Source: Antedon mediterranea
Taxonomy: Eukaryota > Echinodermata > Crinoidea > Comatulida > Antedonidae
Assembly (NCBI RefSeq): GCF_964355755.1
Contig: NC_092678.1
Span: forward strand, 15,842,922 to 15,906,921
DNA: 64,000 nt
Direction of reading: 5' to 3'
Part shown: positions 13,273 to 22,871 of the stretch, piece after piece
How the letters are laid out: each line of letters opens with the position of its first letter
How positions within the stretch are numbered: position 1 is the first letter of the stretch
Translations under genes and position numbers: made by a program
The notes under the pieces: model-generated
Told to the model about the DNA's origin: nothing
The model's database searches: none
What the model saw: the letters and a program-made list of their open reading frames with translations, nothing else

Positions 13273-13352
13273 AGCTGGTGCTTATATGGCTGGATGTGTA
13301 GTGCAACCGACTTTGGTATCAGAGGTACCAGGTTCGAATCCCATAATGGGAA
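13273..13352 (+). other. tRNA-like segment inside the Helitron-like array
   Basis: The sequence has a tRNA D-arm-like stretch (GGCTGGATGTGTAGTGCAAC) and a good B box (GGTTCGAATCCC). The acceptor and T stems do not pair properly, so this is not a functional tRNA gene as far as can be judged by eye. The same segment occurs in the next unit, so it moves with the array. Confidence 0.35.
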
Positions 13353-13522
13353 AACAATTAATTAAAAGGATTTATTTGGTTATTACACTGAAAGGGCAGT
13401 TAATTTTGAATAGGCTAATTTTTTTGGAAAAGTCATAACTGAGAAGTACTTTAATACGCAAGATACGTTTTGTTGCGGGCGGATAACCAAACTCGTCCTC
13501 AAGTGACGAGTTTAAGTTCTAG

Positions 13523-13575
13523 TTGGTTATCCGCCTCAAGCGGATAAGCCCTTGGAATTGTAGTGTTACTTTTTT
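13523..13575 (+). repeat. Junction hairpin module
   Basis: Single copy of TTATCCGC-CTCAA-GCGGATAA followed by CCCTTGGAATTGTAGTGTTAC and a T run, directly behind the unit 8 CTAG. Confidence 0.55.
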
Positions 13576-14582
13576 TTTATTATTCTTCTCTATTTCCGCC
13601 GATTTTTGTGTTCAGCTTTTCTCTGCAACCTGTTAACATAACATGTTGTAACTTGGTAAACATTTAGACATTTAGCTGAAGATGTGCAGCCAAGCTTTTG
13701 GACGCTGGCAGAGCCGCGTAGCGTAAGTTACGCGCGATTTTCAGAAAATCCTAAGTTGATCATAACTTCGAAACATATGAATATTTTTTAACGTAATTTT
13801 CAGCCATGTTTGCTTCACATCAATTGCTAACTTTTTTATCGCTACCGAAATGTGTAACATTGGAAAGTGCGCGAGTAAACGGCTTTTGAAATTTTAAAAT
13901 GCTCCAAATCAATTTCTGATTAAATTAGAGCACGATTCAGGTCATTTTAAGGGTTTGAAAAATTGCCACCAGGTGCGCACATTTTTACGTGCGCACGGCG
14001 CAGGGAACACGTATGAGCATTTCTTTTGCACGAGTTGTGTTTTTCAATCTTCGGTTAACAATTTTACGTTATTTTAATCACTATTCAACTTGAAATGACG
14101 TTCTACGAGCACATTAAACATGACTGGTTGCGCACGTAAAATGTTGAAAAAATTTGAAAATGTTGCAAAAATATGTATACTTTTAAAAATGATACAGTTC
14201 ATCAGAATGCAAGGTTACCCCCATTTTTTATTTTATTTTCTTGCAGTGTATGAATCATAGGTCTGATTTATTATAGTGTCGAATGTTAAAAGGTGTTTGG
14301 TGGCTACATTATTTGCATATTAAATATAATTTTTGAAATTTTTATCATCAAACAAACATAAACATTTTCGAAGAGCAAAATAACAAACATAACGTTTATC
14401 TTTTTTCTTCACATGTTAATATATAAAACTTAAAAGTATGCACTTTCATAATATGTCACTGTTTAAAATTTGTGAAGATTTCTTCATAGTAAAAATTATG
14501 ATTTAGTTTGATAAGTAATAATCTATTTGCATCGAGTGGTTCACGACATACCGAATGAACGAGTAAACTTTCGTCGGATTTT

Positions 14583-14665
14583 CTTCAGCAGGTGCTCATA
14601 TGGCTCGATGTGTAGTGCCACCGACTTTGGTATCAGAGGTACCGGGATCGAGTCCCGTCACGGGA
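14583..14665 (+). other. tRNA-like segment, second copy
   Basis: Paralogue of the segment at 13273, with GGCTCGATGTGTAGTGCCAC and a B-box region GGGATCGAGTCCC. Differences between the copies fall in both the box and spacer. It may be a captured tRNA or an old SINE fragment carried by the units. Confidence 0.35.
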
Positions 14666-14835
14666 AAACAATTTAATAAAAGGATTTATTTGGTTGTTAC
14701 ACTGAAAAGGCAGTTTTAATTTCGAATTGGCTACTTTTTGGAAAAGCCATAACTGAAAAGTACTTGAATGCGCTAGATACGTTTTGTGGCGGGCGGATAA
14801 CCAAACTCGTCCTCAAGTGACGAGTTCAGATCTAG

Positions 14836-15818
14836 TTCTTATTCTTATTATTTATTTCTCTCTGTACAGATTTTGTGTAACAAATATCTCAAAAAGTTTA
14901 ATGTTAATGATTACCAAAATTTCACAATGTCTTTCAAATACGTTAACTTAGTCCTAATAAGCTTTTCAGCGTGATCACTCATCCGTGACGTCACGTATAC
15001 GCCATTTTGTGAAATCACATTATCAATCATATCTCCATAATTCATTATCACATATTAATGAAAATCACTACACGTAAACTTGAGGTCAAGGTAAAAAATA
15101 TTAGCAAATAAAAACTCGGGCGTTTCAAGGTCATGCGCGTAAAATCGCGCGTTGAAATTTTAAAAAGCTCAAAATTTAGTTTTTATCAATTTAGAGCATG
15201 AAATAGGCCATTTGCGTGTTTAAAAAAATTACTGCGCAAAAACACATTTTTGCGCACGCGATTTTTAAAAAGGGTAAAAAATAAAATTTGATGTATACAT
15301 CATATTCTACTCACAATCCTTAGTACATTCTCCGACTTTGAGTCCATTCCGACTTAAAATAACGCTATACGAGCACGTTAAAAATGACAAAATCCGCACA
15401 TTAATTGTACAAAAGTGCTAAAAATGGTAAAAAATAAGGCCTTTTTAAAATGAATATAACTCTTCAGAATGGCAGGTGACCCCCACTTTTTTTAACTTAT
15501 TATGGAAGCCAATAAGTTGTAGATATAAATATATATACATATTAGACGTACAAAATGATATGACGTCATCAAATGGCCACTTGAATTTAAAAATTAGTAA
15601 TTATTATCTTTTTGTGTGGGTTATCACATTCAATAGAGCGCATCTCCGTTATATGGCATATAATAGGCACAACTCAGTACTATAGCGTATAATAGGATGG
15701 CATACATCAACATTTTCCTATCGTATGTTAACGTACGTACATGTTTAAAAAAAATTAATTTCATTAAAATGATAAAATGATCACCTATAATTCGTCAAAG
15801 TGACGAATTAAATTCTAG
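14836..15818 (+). repeat. Helitron-like unit 10 (most diverged, array end)
   Basis: A 983-bp unit, the last and most diverged. It keeps module order (TGACGTCAC near 14987, TATACGAGCACGTTAAAA near 15367, TGACGTCATC near 15557). The terminal hairpin is AATTCGTCA-AAG-TGACGAATT: both arms changed together from ACTCGTCA/TGACGAGT. CTAG at 15815-15818 is followed directly by host sequence. Confidence 0.65.
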
Positions 15819-16150
15819 TTTGTTATAAGTATTGTCTCTGGTCTCTGCAGCAAGGGCATATATTCTACAAATTCAGATTCGACTAAACATTTTAGAAATG
15901 TAATGTGATGGTTGCATACAAACATTTCAGAATTACAGAAAAGCAATGATGGAATGATGATATATTTGCAGTGTAGCACGTGAAAGTATTTTTCCTTCTC
16001 TGGGCCTATGATTGCAGAATGTGAACGAAAACATCAGTATACATTTAGTTGTTATTGTTCACAGTCATACCACCGTAACGCTTCACTTTAATTAACAGAC
16101 TCTAACGTACCGTCATTTTACAAGTAAGATTTAACAGTTAAACCTACCGT
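15819..16150 (+). repeat. Host repeat block, copy 1 (unoccupied by LTR elements)
   Basis: About 330 bp beginning TTTGTTATAAGTATTGTCTC, homologous to 20088-20348 plus 20749-20822. It carries the intact, empty versions of two LTR-retrotransposon target sites: CCACC at 16070-16074 and CTACC near 16137-16145 followed by GTTAA. No coding potential was recognised. Confidence 0.85.
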
Positions 16151-16940
16151 TAAATTTATAATTTCACAATTAACATTATTTATTTGAGTTTTTACAAGTA
16201 AGACAAAAAAAGGGAATAAAACACTTACAGTGTAACCAACGATGTCAAACCAACAAATGCATTTTCAGCCAATGTAGAAATGCCGTTACGTTCTAAATAC
16301 CTTCAAAATAAAAATAGTTGGCTAATAACAGTTCACGAGTTGAGGTTTTCTTCTTTGGAGAAAATAGTTACAGTTTGGTGTGCATGTCAGTGGATGAAAT
16401 AGTGATCGTAAAATAATTTATCTGTATTGTACTATTATTGTGTATTACTGTACGTGTCAGTGAAAATTAAAGAGAGTCAATAACGGTACAAACGTTTACA
16501 TTTTATTAAAATTAAAATACATAATGTATCGATTGAGTATCTAGTACGTCAGGAATAGGTTGTTAGTTTATATAGTCGCTAACAGGGACAACATAAGACG
16601 GAGAAATAACATTTTAATATATCTTAAAGGCAATTGATAAATAATCAATCCCTTACTATAGCAGAAACGTAGCAAGAATGTGTAACTAATTTGTTATGAA
16701 ATATAGAAAAAATAGTACATGTTTAGACTCAAACCAACACAGCAATCTGAGGGTAGCCTGCAATAATTAAAGTATAACTAAACGATAAAGAAAGAAATGT
16801 ATACAGAAGATCGATATTATCTGATAGCTCGCTCGATGAGATCAAACGGTGCCTTTACACACACTCACACATTAATTCAATTCAAGGATTTTTTTTTAAA
16901 ATTATGAATAATCAAGTGCCAAAATAAGAATAAATTGTAT
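16151..16940. other. Spacer without recognised features
   Basis: AT-rich sequence with a (CA)-rich patch near 16857. No convincing ORF, repeat edge or RNA gene was seen. Confidence 0.5.
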
Positions 16941-16942
16941 AA

Positions 16943-17010
16943 AACTAGATGGTACGCTCGCTTCGCTCGCGTACCATCTAGGTCGTGCCCACAGATGGTT
17001 CTCGAATACA
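16943..17010 (-). mobile_element. 3' end of a second Helitron-like family (minus strand)
   Basis: Read on the minus strand, a GAGAACCATCTG-like stretch leads to CTAGATGGTACGC, a GC-rich loop (TCGCTTCGCTC type) and GCGTACCATCTAG, followed by T. A strong hairpin with CTAG-T at the end is a Helitron 3' signature, and a related copy sits at 37516. The element would extend rightwards from here; its 5' end was not found. Because the arms themselves include CTAG, the palindrome is symmetrical and orientation rests on the shared flank. Confidence 0.5.
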
Positions 17011-17539
17011 TAATAATTTAAGCGTTAACAAATTGGCGATTTCAAATGTACGTACCGCAGGACAATAATACATGTCGTTTACAGGAACGAATAAATAGAC
17101 ACTGTGATTTATGTACTGAACTAAAATTAGCACCCTGGGAATTACTTCCGAAAGAGAAACTTGTCACAAAATGAGACCAATTGTTTAAGTCAAATTTAAA
17201 CAAACTTAATTTGTGTTTTGTATGTAACATTAGGGTTGAGGGATGGGAAAGGAGATGGGTGCAAAGAGGAACAATTTTTAAATATATTCTTTTTCCATCT
17301 ATCGAAATATTAATTGTTTTCATGTTTTACAAATAATATACCACTAAACACAGTAAAACATTGCGATGTAATACTTTGTTGAAACTATCACCGTCCTAGT
17401 CGATTGAAATAGTATAGTACATGTAACGATACATCACTACGACGTGTATAATATGTTTATATAATGTAAAACAATTTGTGAAAACCACCCCTATTCGATA
17501 CCGTTTGTTATCTAGATTAATAATAATATGTACATATTA
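17011..17539. other. Spacer, possibly the body of the minus-strand Helitron-like element
   Basis: No protein family was recognised. The open frame at 17042-17323 on the minus strand has no recognisable domain and no splice or start context. Confidence 0.4.
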
Positions 17540-17644
17540 TTCGTTATTTAGTGCCTTTGATTCTGACATCCGTTAGTTAGGGGTTAACCCACTGTGTATA
17601 ACAGTGCCTGTTTCCGTGGTTGTTAATTGCGCGGCGCAAAGCTG
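17540..17644 (+). repeat. Duplicated flank of microsatellite element A
   Basis: TTAGTGCCTTTGATTCTGAC through GGGTTAACCCACTGTG is matched in diverged form at about 18950-19019, the flank of element B. So elements A and B lie in a local duplication of about 1.4 kb. Confidence 0.55.
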
Positions 17645-18354
17645 TTTTTAGTCGCGTGGAAGCGACTCTATAGTTCACTATGTCGGTCGGTTGGTCGGTC
17701 TGTCTGTCGGTCTGTCTGTCTGTCTGTCGGTCTGTCGGTCCGGTATCACTATGCGTTTTTTCGCTTTCTGACCTTATCTTGATATCAGTTTAATAGCTAG
17801 GTCAATTTTTCACAGTATATTCCTTATGGCCAGGAATCAATGTGGTTATGTTTTCACGGTGCGCAATAATAAATCATCATATGGCAATACAATTACGTGC
17901 ATAGCGCATGTAACGCATGCGTACGCGTGCTTACAATTTTCAAAATTTCTTTCCGATGAAATAAGAGTACGTTTCAGGCAATTTTAAGCGTTTACAAAAT
18001 TGCCATGAGTGCGCATACTTTTGCGCACGCACTGCGCGTTAAATGTTATTGCGCACTCTTTTTGCCCGATTTCTGTTTTCTTGACTTACTTTTCAACTCG
18101 AAATTACGTTATACGAGCACGTCAAAAGTGACAGGCTACGCACGTGTAAATTAAAAAAATATAAATGTTTTTAAACATTTCAACATTTTTAAACATTTTC
18201 AGTAATTTCGATCAGTATAGTTCACTATGTCGGTCGGTCGGTCTGTCTGTCTGTCGGTCTGTCGGTCTTTCTGTCGGTCTGTCTGTCGGTCTTTCTGTCG
18301 GTCCGGTATCACTATGCATTGTAGCACGCGACTTAATGGCTGTTGGCCTTGTTT
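17645..18354 (+). mobile_element. GTCGGTCTGTC-microsatellite element A (HINE/Helentron-like)
   Basis: A 710-bp non-coding element starting TTTTTAGTCGCGTGGAAGCG and ending GCTGTTGGCCTTGTTT. Two microsatellite tracts built from GTCG and GTCT tetramers lie at about 17687-17740 and 18228-18304, each bordered by TATAGTTCACTATGTCGG and CCGGTATCACTATGC. AGTCGCGTG near the left end is inverted near the right end (CACGCGACT), and the left end also forms a hairpin GTCGC-GTGGAA-GCGAC. Asymmetric inverted repeats, a terminal stem-loop and a GTCY-type microsatellite are features of Helentron-associated elements (HINE/DINE-1). By that convention the true 3' end is on the left. This copy lacks about 110 bp of body present in B and C. 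Confidence 0.6.
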
Positions 18355-18595
18355 AATTGAGGTTTTGTCAGTTCTGTTCTCCCAACATTGTATTGTTTTA
18401 TTTGTTACTCTTTGAGATAGTGAAAAAATGAGGGAAGTTTTGTAAACACATTTGTTATACAATTCGAACGAGTGCACGATGTATCGTATTTCTTTTCTTT
18501 ATTATACATAAAAATACAAAAATACATAGTCCAAGATGGCATGGAATGTTTAAAATATAGCTTTGACCCTCAGGCCGGTCACTCCGTAAATGTAC
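18355..18595. other. Spacer between repeats
   Basis: No supported feature. Short frames overlapping the microsatellite tract just upstream are products of its stop-free composition. Confidence 0.5.
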
Positions 18596-18733
18596 CGTAA
18601 TGTATTAACCAATTTATGGAATTTACGTACTGAAAATAAGCCACGGACTGAAATCGTGGTTTTGTGTGGATGGTGCTAATTGGAATGATTCGTTTACGCT
18701 AGTCCTATATTTTTACAATTAACTACTTTTTTC
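18596..18733 (+). repeat. Dispersed repeat, copy 1
   Basis: Sequence including TGGATGGTGCTAATTGGAAT is shared with 34222-34362, both starting near TTTATGGAA and ending near TTTTTACAATTAACTA. No coding potential. Function unknown. Confidence 0.65.
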
Positions 18734-18949
18734 TAAAGGATCCCATAAAAAGCTTCCAAAGGAAATTTCACACCTTCATCATTATGTAAACGTTGCTACG
18801 AGAAAAGGCACTATATGGAAATGTTAAAATGCTTATACAGAAAAGAGATGTGCAGTCATTAGTCGGTCACGAAATGATACAACATGATCTAAAGCTATAA
18901 TTTACGAACGTAGGAAGCCTCAAAATGAAATGATACGCACATATCTTAG

Positions 18950-19019
18950 TGCCTTTAATTGTGATATTCATTAGGCCTACATTAGGTCTGGGTTTACCCA
19001 CTGTGCAACTGTAGTGCTG
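18950..19019 (+). repeat. Duplicated flank of microsatellite element B
   Basis: Diverged copy of 17540-17644 (TTAGTGCCTTTAATTGTGAT, GGGTTTACCCACTGTG). Confidence 0.5.
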
Positions 19020-19838
19020 TTTTTAGTCGCGTGGAAGCGACTCTATAGTTCACTATGTCGGTCGGTCGGTCGGTCTGTCTGTCGGTCTGTCTGTCGGTCT
19101 GTCTGTCGGTCTGTCTGTCTGTCTGTCGGTCCGGTATCACTATGCGTTTTATCGCTTTATGACCTTATCTTGATATCAGTTTAATCTAGCTAAGTCAATT
19201 TTTAACAGAATATTCCTTATGGCCAGGAATCGATGTGGTTATGTTTTCACGGTGCGCAAAAAAAAATTACGCGGTCTACGCACGATTTAACGAAATCACG
19301 TTTGTAATCATATCTTCACAACCATGAATCACAATTAAATAAAATTTGGTACTCATAAATTTCAGGGCATAAATCATCATATGGCAATACAATTACGTGC
19401 GTAGCGCATGTAACGCATGCGTAAGCGCGCTTAAAATTTTCAAAATTTATTTTCGATGAAATAAGAGTACGTTTCAGGCAATTTTAAGCGTTTACAAAAT
19501 TGCCATGAGTGCGCAGATTTTTGCGCGCGCACTGCGCGTTAAATGTTATTGCGCACTCTTCTTGCCCGATTTCTGTTTTCTTGACTTACTTTTCAACTCG
19601 AAATTACGTTATATGAGCACGTCAAAAGTGACAGGCTACGCACGTGTAAATTAAAAAAATATAAATGTTTTTAAACATTTCAACATTTTTAAACATGTTC
19701 AGTAATTTCGGTCAGTATAGTTCACTATGTCGGTCGGTCCGTCTGTCTGTCGGTCTGTCTGTCTGTCGGTCTGTTTGTCTGTCGGTCCGGTATCACTATG
19801 CATTGTAGCACGCGACTTAATGGCTGTTGGCCTTGTTT
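19020..19838 (+). mobile_element. GTCGGTCTGTC-microsatellite element B (HINE/Helentron-like)
   Basis: Full-length 819-bp copy with microsatellite tracts at about 19058-19131 and 19728-19790 and the same termini as element A. The body between the tracts contains AATTTTAAGCGTTTACAAAA, GTGCGCAGATTTTTGCGCGC and ACTTTTCAACTCGAAATTAC. These align with corresponding modules of array units 8-10, so the two families share a common body. Confidence 0.65.
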
Positions 19839-20087
19839 TATTCTTTGGTTCGCTTCTTCCAGGATAATTATTGTTTATTTATTTAACCTATAGAATGTCC
19901 ATAAGAATACAAACGTTAGGATATTGATATGAAAAAAAAATGTAAAGTTTATCGATAAAGTAGATCAATGGATTTTTGTCTAGATATGGTAGTTTTCTTA
20001 GGATTACGAAGTATTTTTTCCTTTGGTTAAGGGGATTGGTCGACATAATGTTAGGATTTTAAAAATTTATATGATTAAGCTTTGTCA

Positions 20088-20348
20088 TTTGTTATAAGTA
20101 TTGTCTCTGGTCTCTGTAGCAAGGGCATATATTCTACAAATTCAGATTCGACTAAACATTGTTGAAATGTAATCTGATGTTTGTATACAAATATTTCAGA
20201 ATTACAGAAAAGCAATGGTGGAATGATGATATAATTTATTTGCAGTGTAGCACGTGGAAGTATTTTTCCTTCTCTGGGCCTATGATGGCAGAATGTGAAC
20301 GAAAACATCAGTATACATTTAGTTGTTATTGTTCACAGTCATACCACC
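20088..20348 (+). repeat. Host repeat block, copy 2, left part
   Basis: Homologous to 15819-16074. The base before it is A (20087), giving the intact A^T site into which the Helitron-like array inserted in copy 1. It is interrupted at CCACC by a solo LTR. Confidence 0.85.
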
Positions 20349-20743
20349 TGTAGTGAATATTTTAGTTGGTTCCGAGCTTTCTCAGGCGTATATATAACTC
20401 CACGCGACGTACACTGTCACTGAATGATAACTCATACAAAAAGTATATTTAACTCAACTAGAACTTTTATTCCTTGTAACTCGATTAATACATCTTTCTA
20501 CCAGTCAAGCCTTATTTTCTTTATCATCTTTCCGTATATCTACTTTGATCTTATTCTCTCCTCCTTTTTCTAATATCTATTACATTCTACTTTTATACTG
20601 AACATGCACATTTTAGGCTTCAGAGGAGGATAACATTTTCCCTCCAAAAGTTATACGATATTGATTGGCTAATAATATTAGGCGGACCTGATCTAAAGCA
20701 TCCTTATCTAAACACAGAGAATCAGAACATAAATAATATGACA
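20349..20743 (-). mobile_element. Solo LTR of the Gmr1-like Gypsy element (minus strand)
   Basis: A 395-bp sequence starting TGTAGTGAATATTTTAG and ending ATAATATGACA. It is the reverse complement of the LTR at 27521-27925, with scattered substitutions. It is flanked by the 5-bp target duplication CCACC (20344-20348 and 20744-20748), and the paralogous block has a single CCACC at 16070. It therefore inserted after the block duplication and lost its internal part by LTR-LTR recombination. Confidence 0.9.
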
Positions 20744-20748
20744 CCACC

Positions 20749-20822
20749 ATAACGCTTCACTTTAATTAACAGACTCTGACGTACCGTCATTTTACAAGTA
20801 AGATTTAACAGTTAAACCTACC
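20749..20822 (+). repeat. Host repeat block, copy 2, right part
   Basis: Matches 16075-16145 and ends in CTACC, the target duplication of the LTR retrotransposon that follows. The block resumes for only a few bases (CTACCGTTAA) after that element, at 33377. Confidence 0.8.
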
Positions 20823-21046
20823 TGTAGAACTATATAGCATATCATATCTGACCGCACCTAATTATAGTAGTGAGCCCTCTATAGTTTAATCAATATGAGC
20901 AACCCCTAATGAATACCCCTATATATGACCATGCTCTCTCTCTCTGCATGCGGATTCTTTGTACACACAAGTAACTAATAAAATACAATCATATCAATCA
21001 GTTATAACTTAGTCCGGCTAATATATTTTATCAGTGAGAGCTTACA
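20823..21046 (+). repeat. 5' LTR of the outer Gypsy element
   Basis: 224 bp, TG...CA ends (TGTAGAACTATATAGC to GAGAGCTTACA). It contains a CTCTCTCTCTCTGCATGC patch and TATATATG/AATAAAATAC sequences that could serve as promoter and polyadenylation signals, though this is not demonstrable here. It pairs with 33153-33376. Confidence 0.9.
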
Positions 21047-21060
21047 TGGTGTCAGTGGGA
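21047..21060 (+). promoter_or_regulatory. Putative primer-binding site
   Basis: TGGTGTCAGTGGGA directly abuts the 5' LTR. TGG at this place is complementary to the CCA 3' end of a tRNA primer. The particular tRNA was not identified. Confidence 0.6.
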
Positions 21061-21725
21061 TATAGAAACAGGCAACCAAAGGAAGCAACGTTTGACGAAA
21101 TTTGCGCCTTGTTAGCCGAACATTTCACGCTACACAGAAACATGATTGTTGCAAGATATCAATTTAATAGTCGGTCACGTCAAAAACAATAGTCAATTGC
21201 ATCGTATATTGCAGCTCTCAGAGACATCGCCAAGGACTGTAAGTATGAACAGACATTAGAAGAAATGCTTAGGTACCGTCTCGTTTGTGGTATAAACAAT
21301 GATAAAATCCAAAAAGGCTTACTAGCTCAAGGTGAGAAACTGACCTACAAAAAAGCCATAGAGGTAGCTCAGTCTGTCGAAATTGCGGATGAACAGTATA
21401 GCATCATAGACGCAAGTGCACAGTCCCAGATAGATTCGTTCCAAATGAACCATAATAAACAACATAAATTTAACAGGATGAAACCCAGGTCCGGTCAATA
21501 GACAAGGTCAATACAAAAGCCCAGGTCTAGGCCCACGTACAAATTGTCGAAATTGTGGTACTAAACACCCACCGAGAAGTTGCCCAGCCTACGGTAAGGA
21601 ATGTAGAGCCTGTCACAAACACAATCATTACGCCCAGTTCTGTCGGTCTAAGCCCCAAATGATACACACACTAACTGAGGAATATGATTATGTTGACGAC
21701 GATTATTAGTATGATGGTGATGAAC
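21061..21725 (+). pseudogene. Gag remnant of the outer Gypsy element
   Basis: The readable part begins in mid-Gag almost directly after the primer-binding site, so the N-terminal portion is deleted. A capsid-like stretch contains an in-frame stop near 21190 and the frame LVCGINNDKIQKGLL (from 21286). After a further frame break come two zinc knuckles, C-RN-C-GTK-H-PPRS-C and C-RA-C-HKHN-H-YAQF-C (about 21545-21655). Gag would have packaged the element RNA in cytoplasmic particles. The stop and frameshifts mean no full Gag can be made. Confidence 0.8.
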
Positions 21726-22845
21726 AATTAGAAACTGTAATTGAAAACTTTGTTATTGACAATGTTAACGTTCCTAATTCGAACAATGAGATAAGCTTAA
21801 AAATAAGTATTAATCGTGAAAGTATTACGCTGAAACTAGACACAGGAGCTAAGTGTTACGTAATGTCGCTAACAACATTCAAACGCGTCGCTAAGACTGA
21901 ATGCATAAACCAGTCAAAGAAAACTACTTTGATATCATTTGGTGGCACTGAAATTGCCAGCGAAGGTGTTACAACACTACAGTGTCATGGAAGCACACCA
22001 GACACATACAGTATGATCTTCAATTTCATGTCATCAACAAGCCTGTGCAGACACTGCTAGGCCTACGCGATTGTTTACGCATGGGTTTGATATCGTTAGG
22101 TACAGATGTGTACCAGATCAGTCATACAGACATGAACCCATTCAATGAATACCCGGATTTATTTCATAGTGCGCTAGGTAAGCTGCCAGTCACATACTCA
22201 ATGACAGTCGATAAAGCTATTGTGCCAGTAGTTCGCCCGCCACGTCGAGTACCAGCGGCTATGCAAACAAAAGTGGAAACTGAACTGAAACGGATGACTA
22301 AACTTGGAGTCATCGCACCAATCTCCAAGCCAACGAGATGGGTCTCATCCATGGTTGCGACACGCAAGCAAAACTCTGAAGAAATAAGACTTTGTATAGA
22401 TCCGCGTGATTTAAATAAAGCGCTCAAACGACCACACCACCCGACAAAGACTGTTGAAGAAGTAGCAGCCAACATGAAAGGTGCTACCATCTTCTCCATA
22501 CTAGATGCCAAATCCTCGTTCTGGCAGATACCGCTAGACCACAAGTCATTTATTCTCACAACGTTTAGCACACCTCATGGTCGTTATCAATATCTAAGAA
22601 TGCCATTTGGTCTAAATTCATCATCGGACGTCTACCAAAGTGCTATGAACCAGCTATTCGCTGAAAAACCTTGTTCTATCATAGTTGATGACATTTTGAT
22701 TGAGGAAGAACCAAGCTGGAACACGACGCAAATCTCAAGAGTGTCCTTGACCGCGCACGACAGCTTAATTTAAAGCTCAACCCTAACAAATGTAAATTTG
22801 GTGTTCAGAATGTTAACTATGTTGGTCACACGTTTACTTTGGATG
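21726..22845 (+). pseudogene. Protease-reverse transcriptase remnant of the outer Gypsy element
   Basis: An aspartic-protease active site LDTGA is at 21836-21850. A frameshift near 21985 joins to a long frame containing the reverse transcriptase: the YPDLF region, the palm aspartate in SILDAKSSFWQ (near 22497-22530), RMPFGL (near 22597) and the catalytic IVDD (22681-22692). After another frameshift the wording KLNPNKCKFG and VNYVGHTFTLDG (to about 22845) marks the RT connection region, where homology stops abruptly at the start of Gmr1-like Gag. RNase H of this element is absent from the window. Confidence 0.85.
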
Positions 22846-22871
22846 GTTTGGGTAAAAATATAGATAAGACT

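Larger units (their letters stand above)
11773..13522 (+). repeat. Helitron-like unit 8, diverged, with partial 5' copy and three junction hairpins
   Basis: Three nearly identical junction modules (11778-11955) lead to a diverged unit start at about 11960. It breaks off near 12275 and restarts (CTCTTCTTATTTTGTGCACG). The body is closer to unit 9 than to units 1-7. A segment with a tRNA-like B box lies near 13331. The end is CGTCCTCAAGTGACG and CTAG at 13519-13522. Confidence 0.6.
13523..14835 (+). repeat. Helitron-like unit 9
   Basis: One junction hairpin (13524-13547) is followed by a body closely matching unit 8, including the tRNA-like segment at about 14583-14665. The unit ends in a hairpin with arms ACTCGTC/GACGAGT and CTAG at 14832-14835. 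Confidence 0.65.
1..15818 (+). mobile_element. Head-to-tail array of non-autonomous Helitron-like units
   Basis: About eleven related 1-1.8 kb units follow one another in one orientation. Every unit ends with a short inverted repeat (typically ACTCGTCA-AAG-TGACGAGT), a spacer of about 7 nt, then CTAG, and the base after CTAG is always T. That is the described 3' terminus of canonical Helitrons, which insert between A and T. Unit starts share a pyrimidine-rich stretch (ATTATTCTTCTTTCTTTC-like). No long ORF and no Rep/helicase motif is visible, so the units would be non-autonomous. The array's right edge is confirmed by a paralogous locus: after CTAG at 15815-15818 comes TTTGTTATAAG, and the related sequence at 20087 reads A then TTTGTTATAAG. 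The left edge is outside the window. It could also be called a complex satellite, but the terminal structure favours tandem Helitrons. Confidence 0.75.

Noticed and set aside
13273-14665. Functional tRNA genes
   Set aside because: B boxes are good but acceptor and T stems do not pair; segments recur with the array units.
1-15818. CRISPR array or prokaryotic repeat system
   Set aside because: Units are 1-1.8 kb, diverged, with Helitron-type ends; no short regular repeat-spacer pattern, and the context is eukaryotic.
18165-18477. Overlapping open frames on both strands over the GTCGGTCTGTC tract (also 36781-37070)
   Set aside because: Tetramer repeats without stops give low-complexity frames; same in the other copies of the element.
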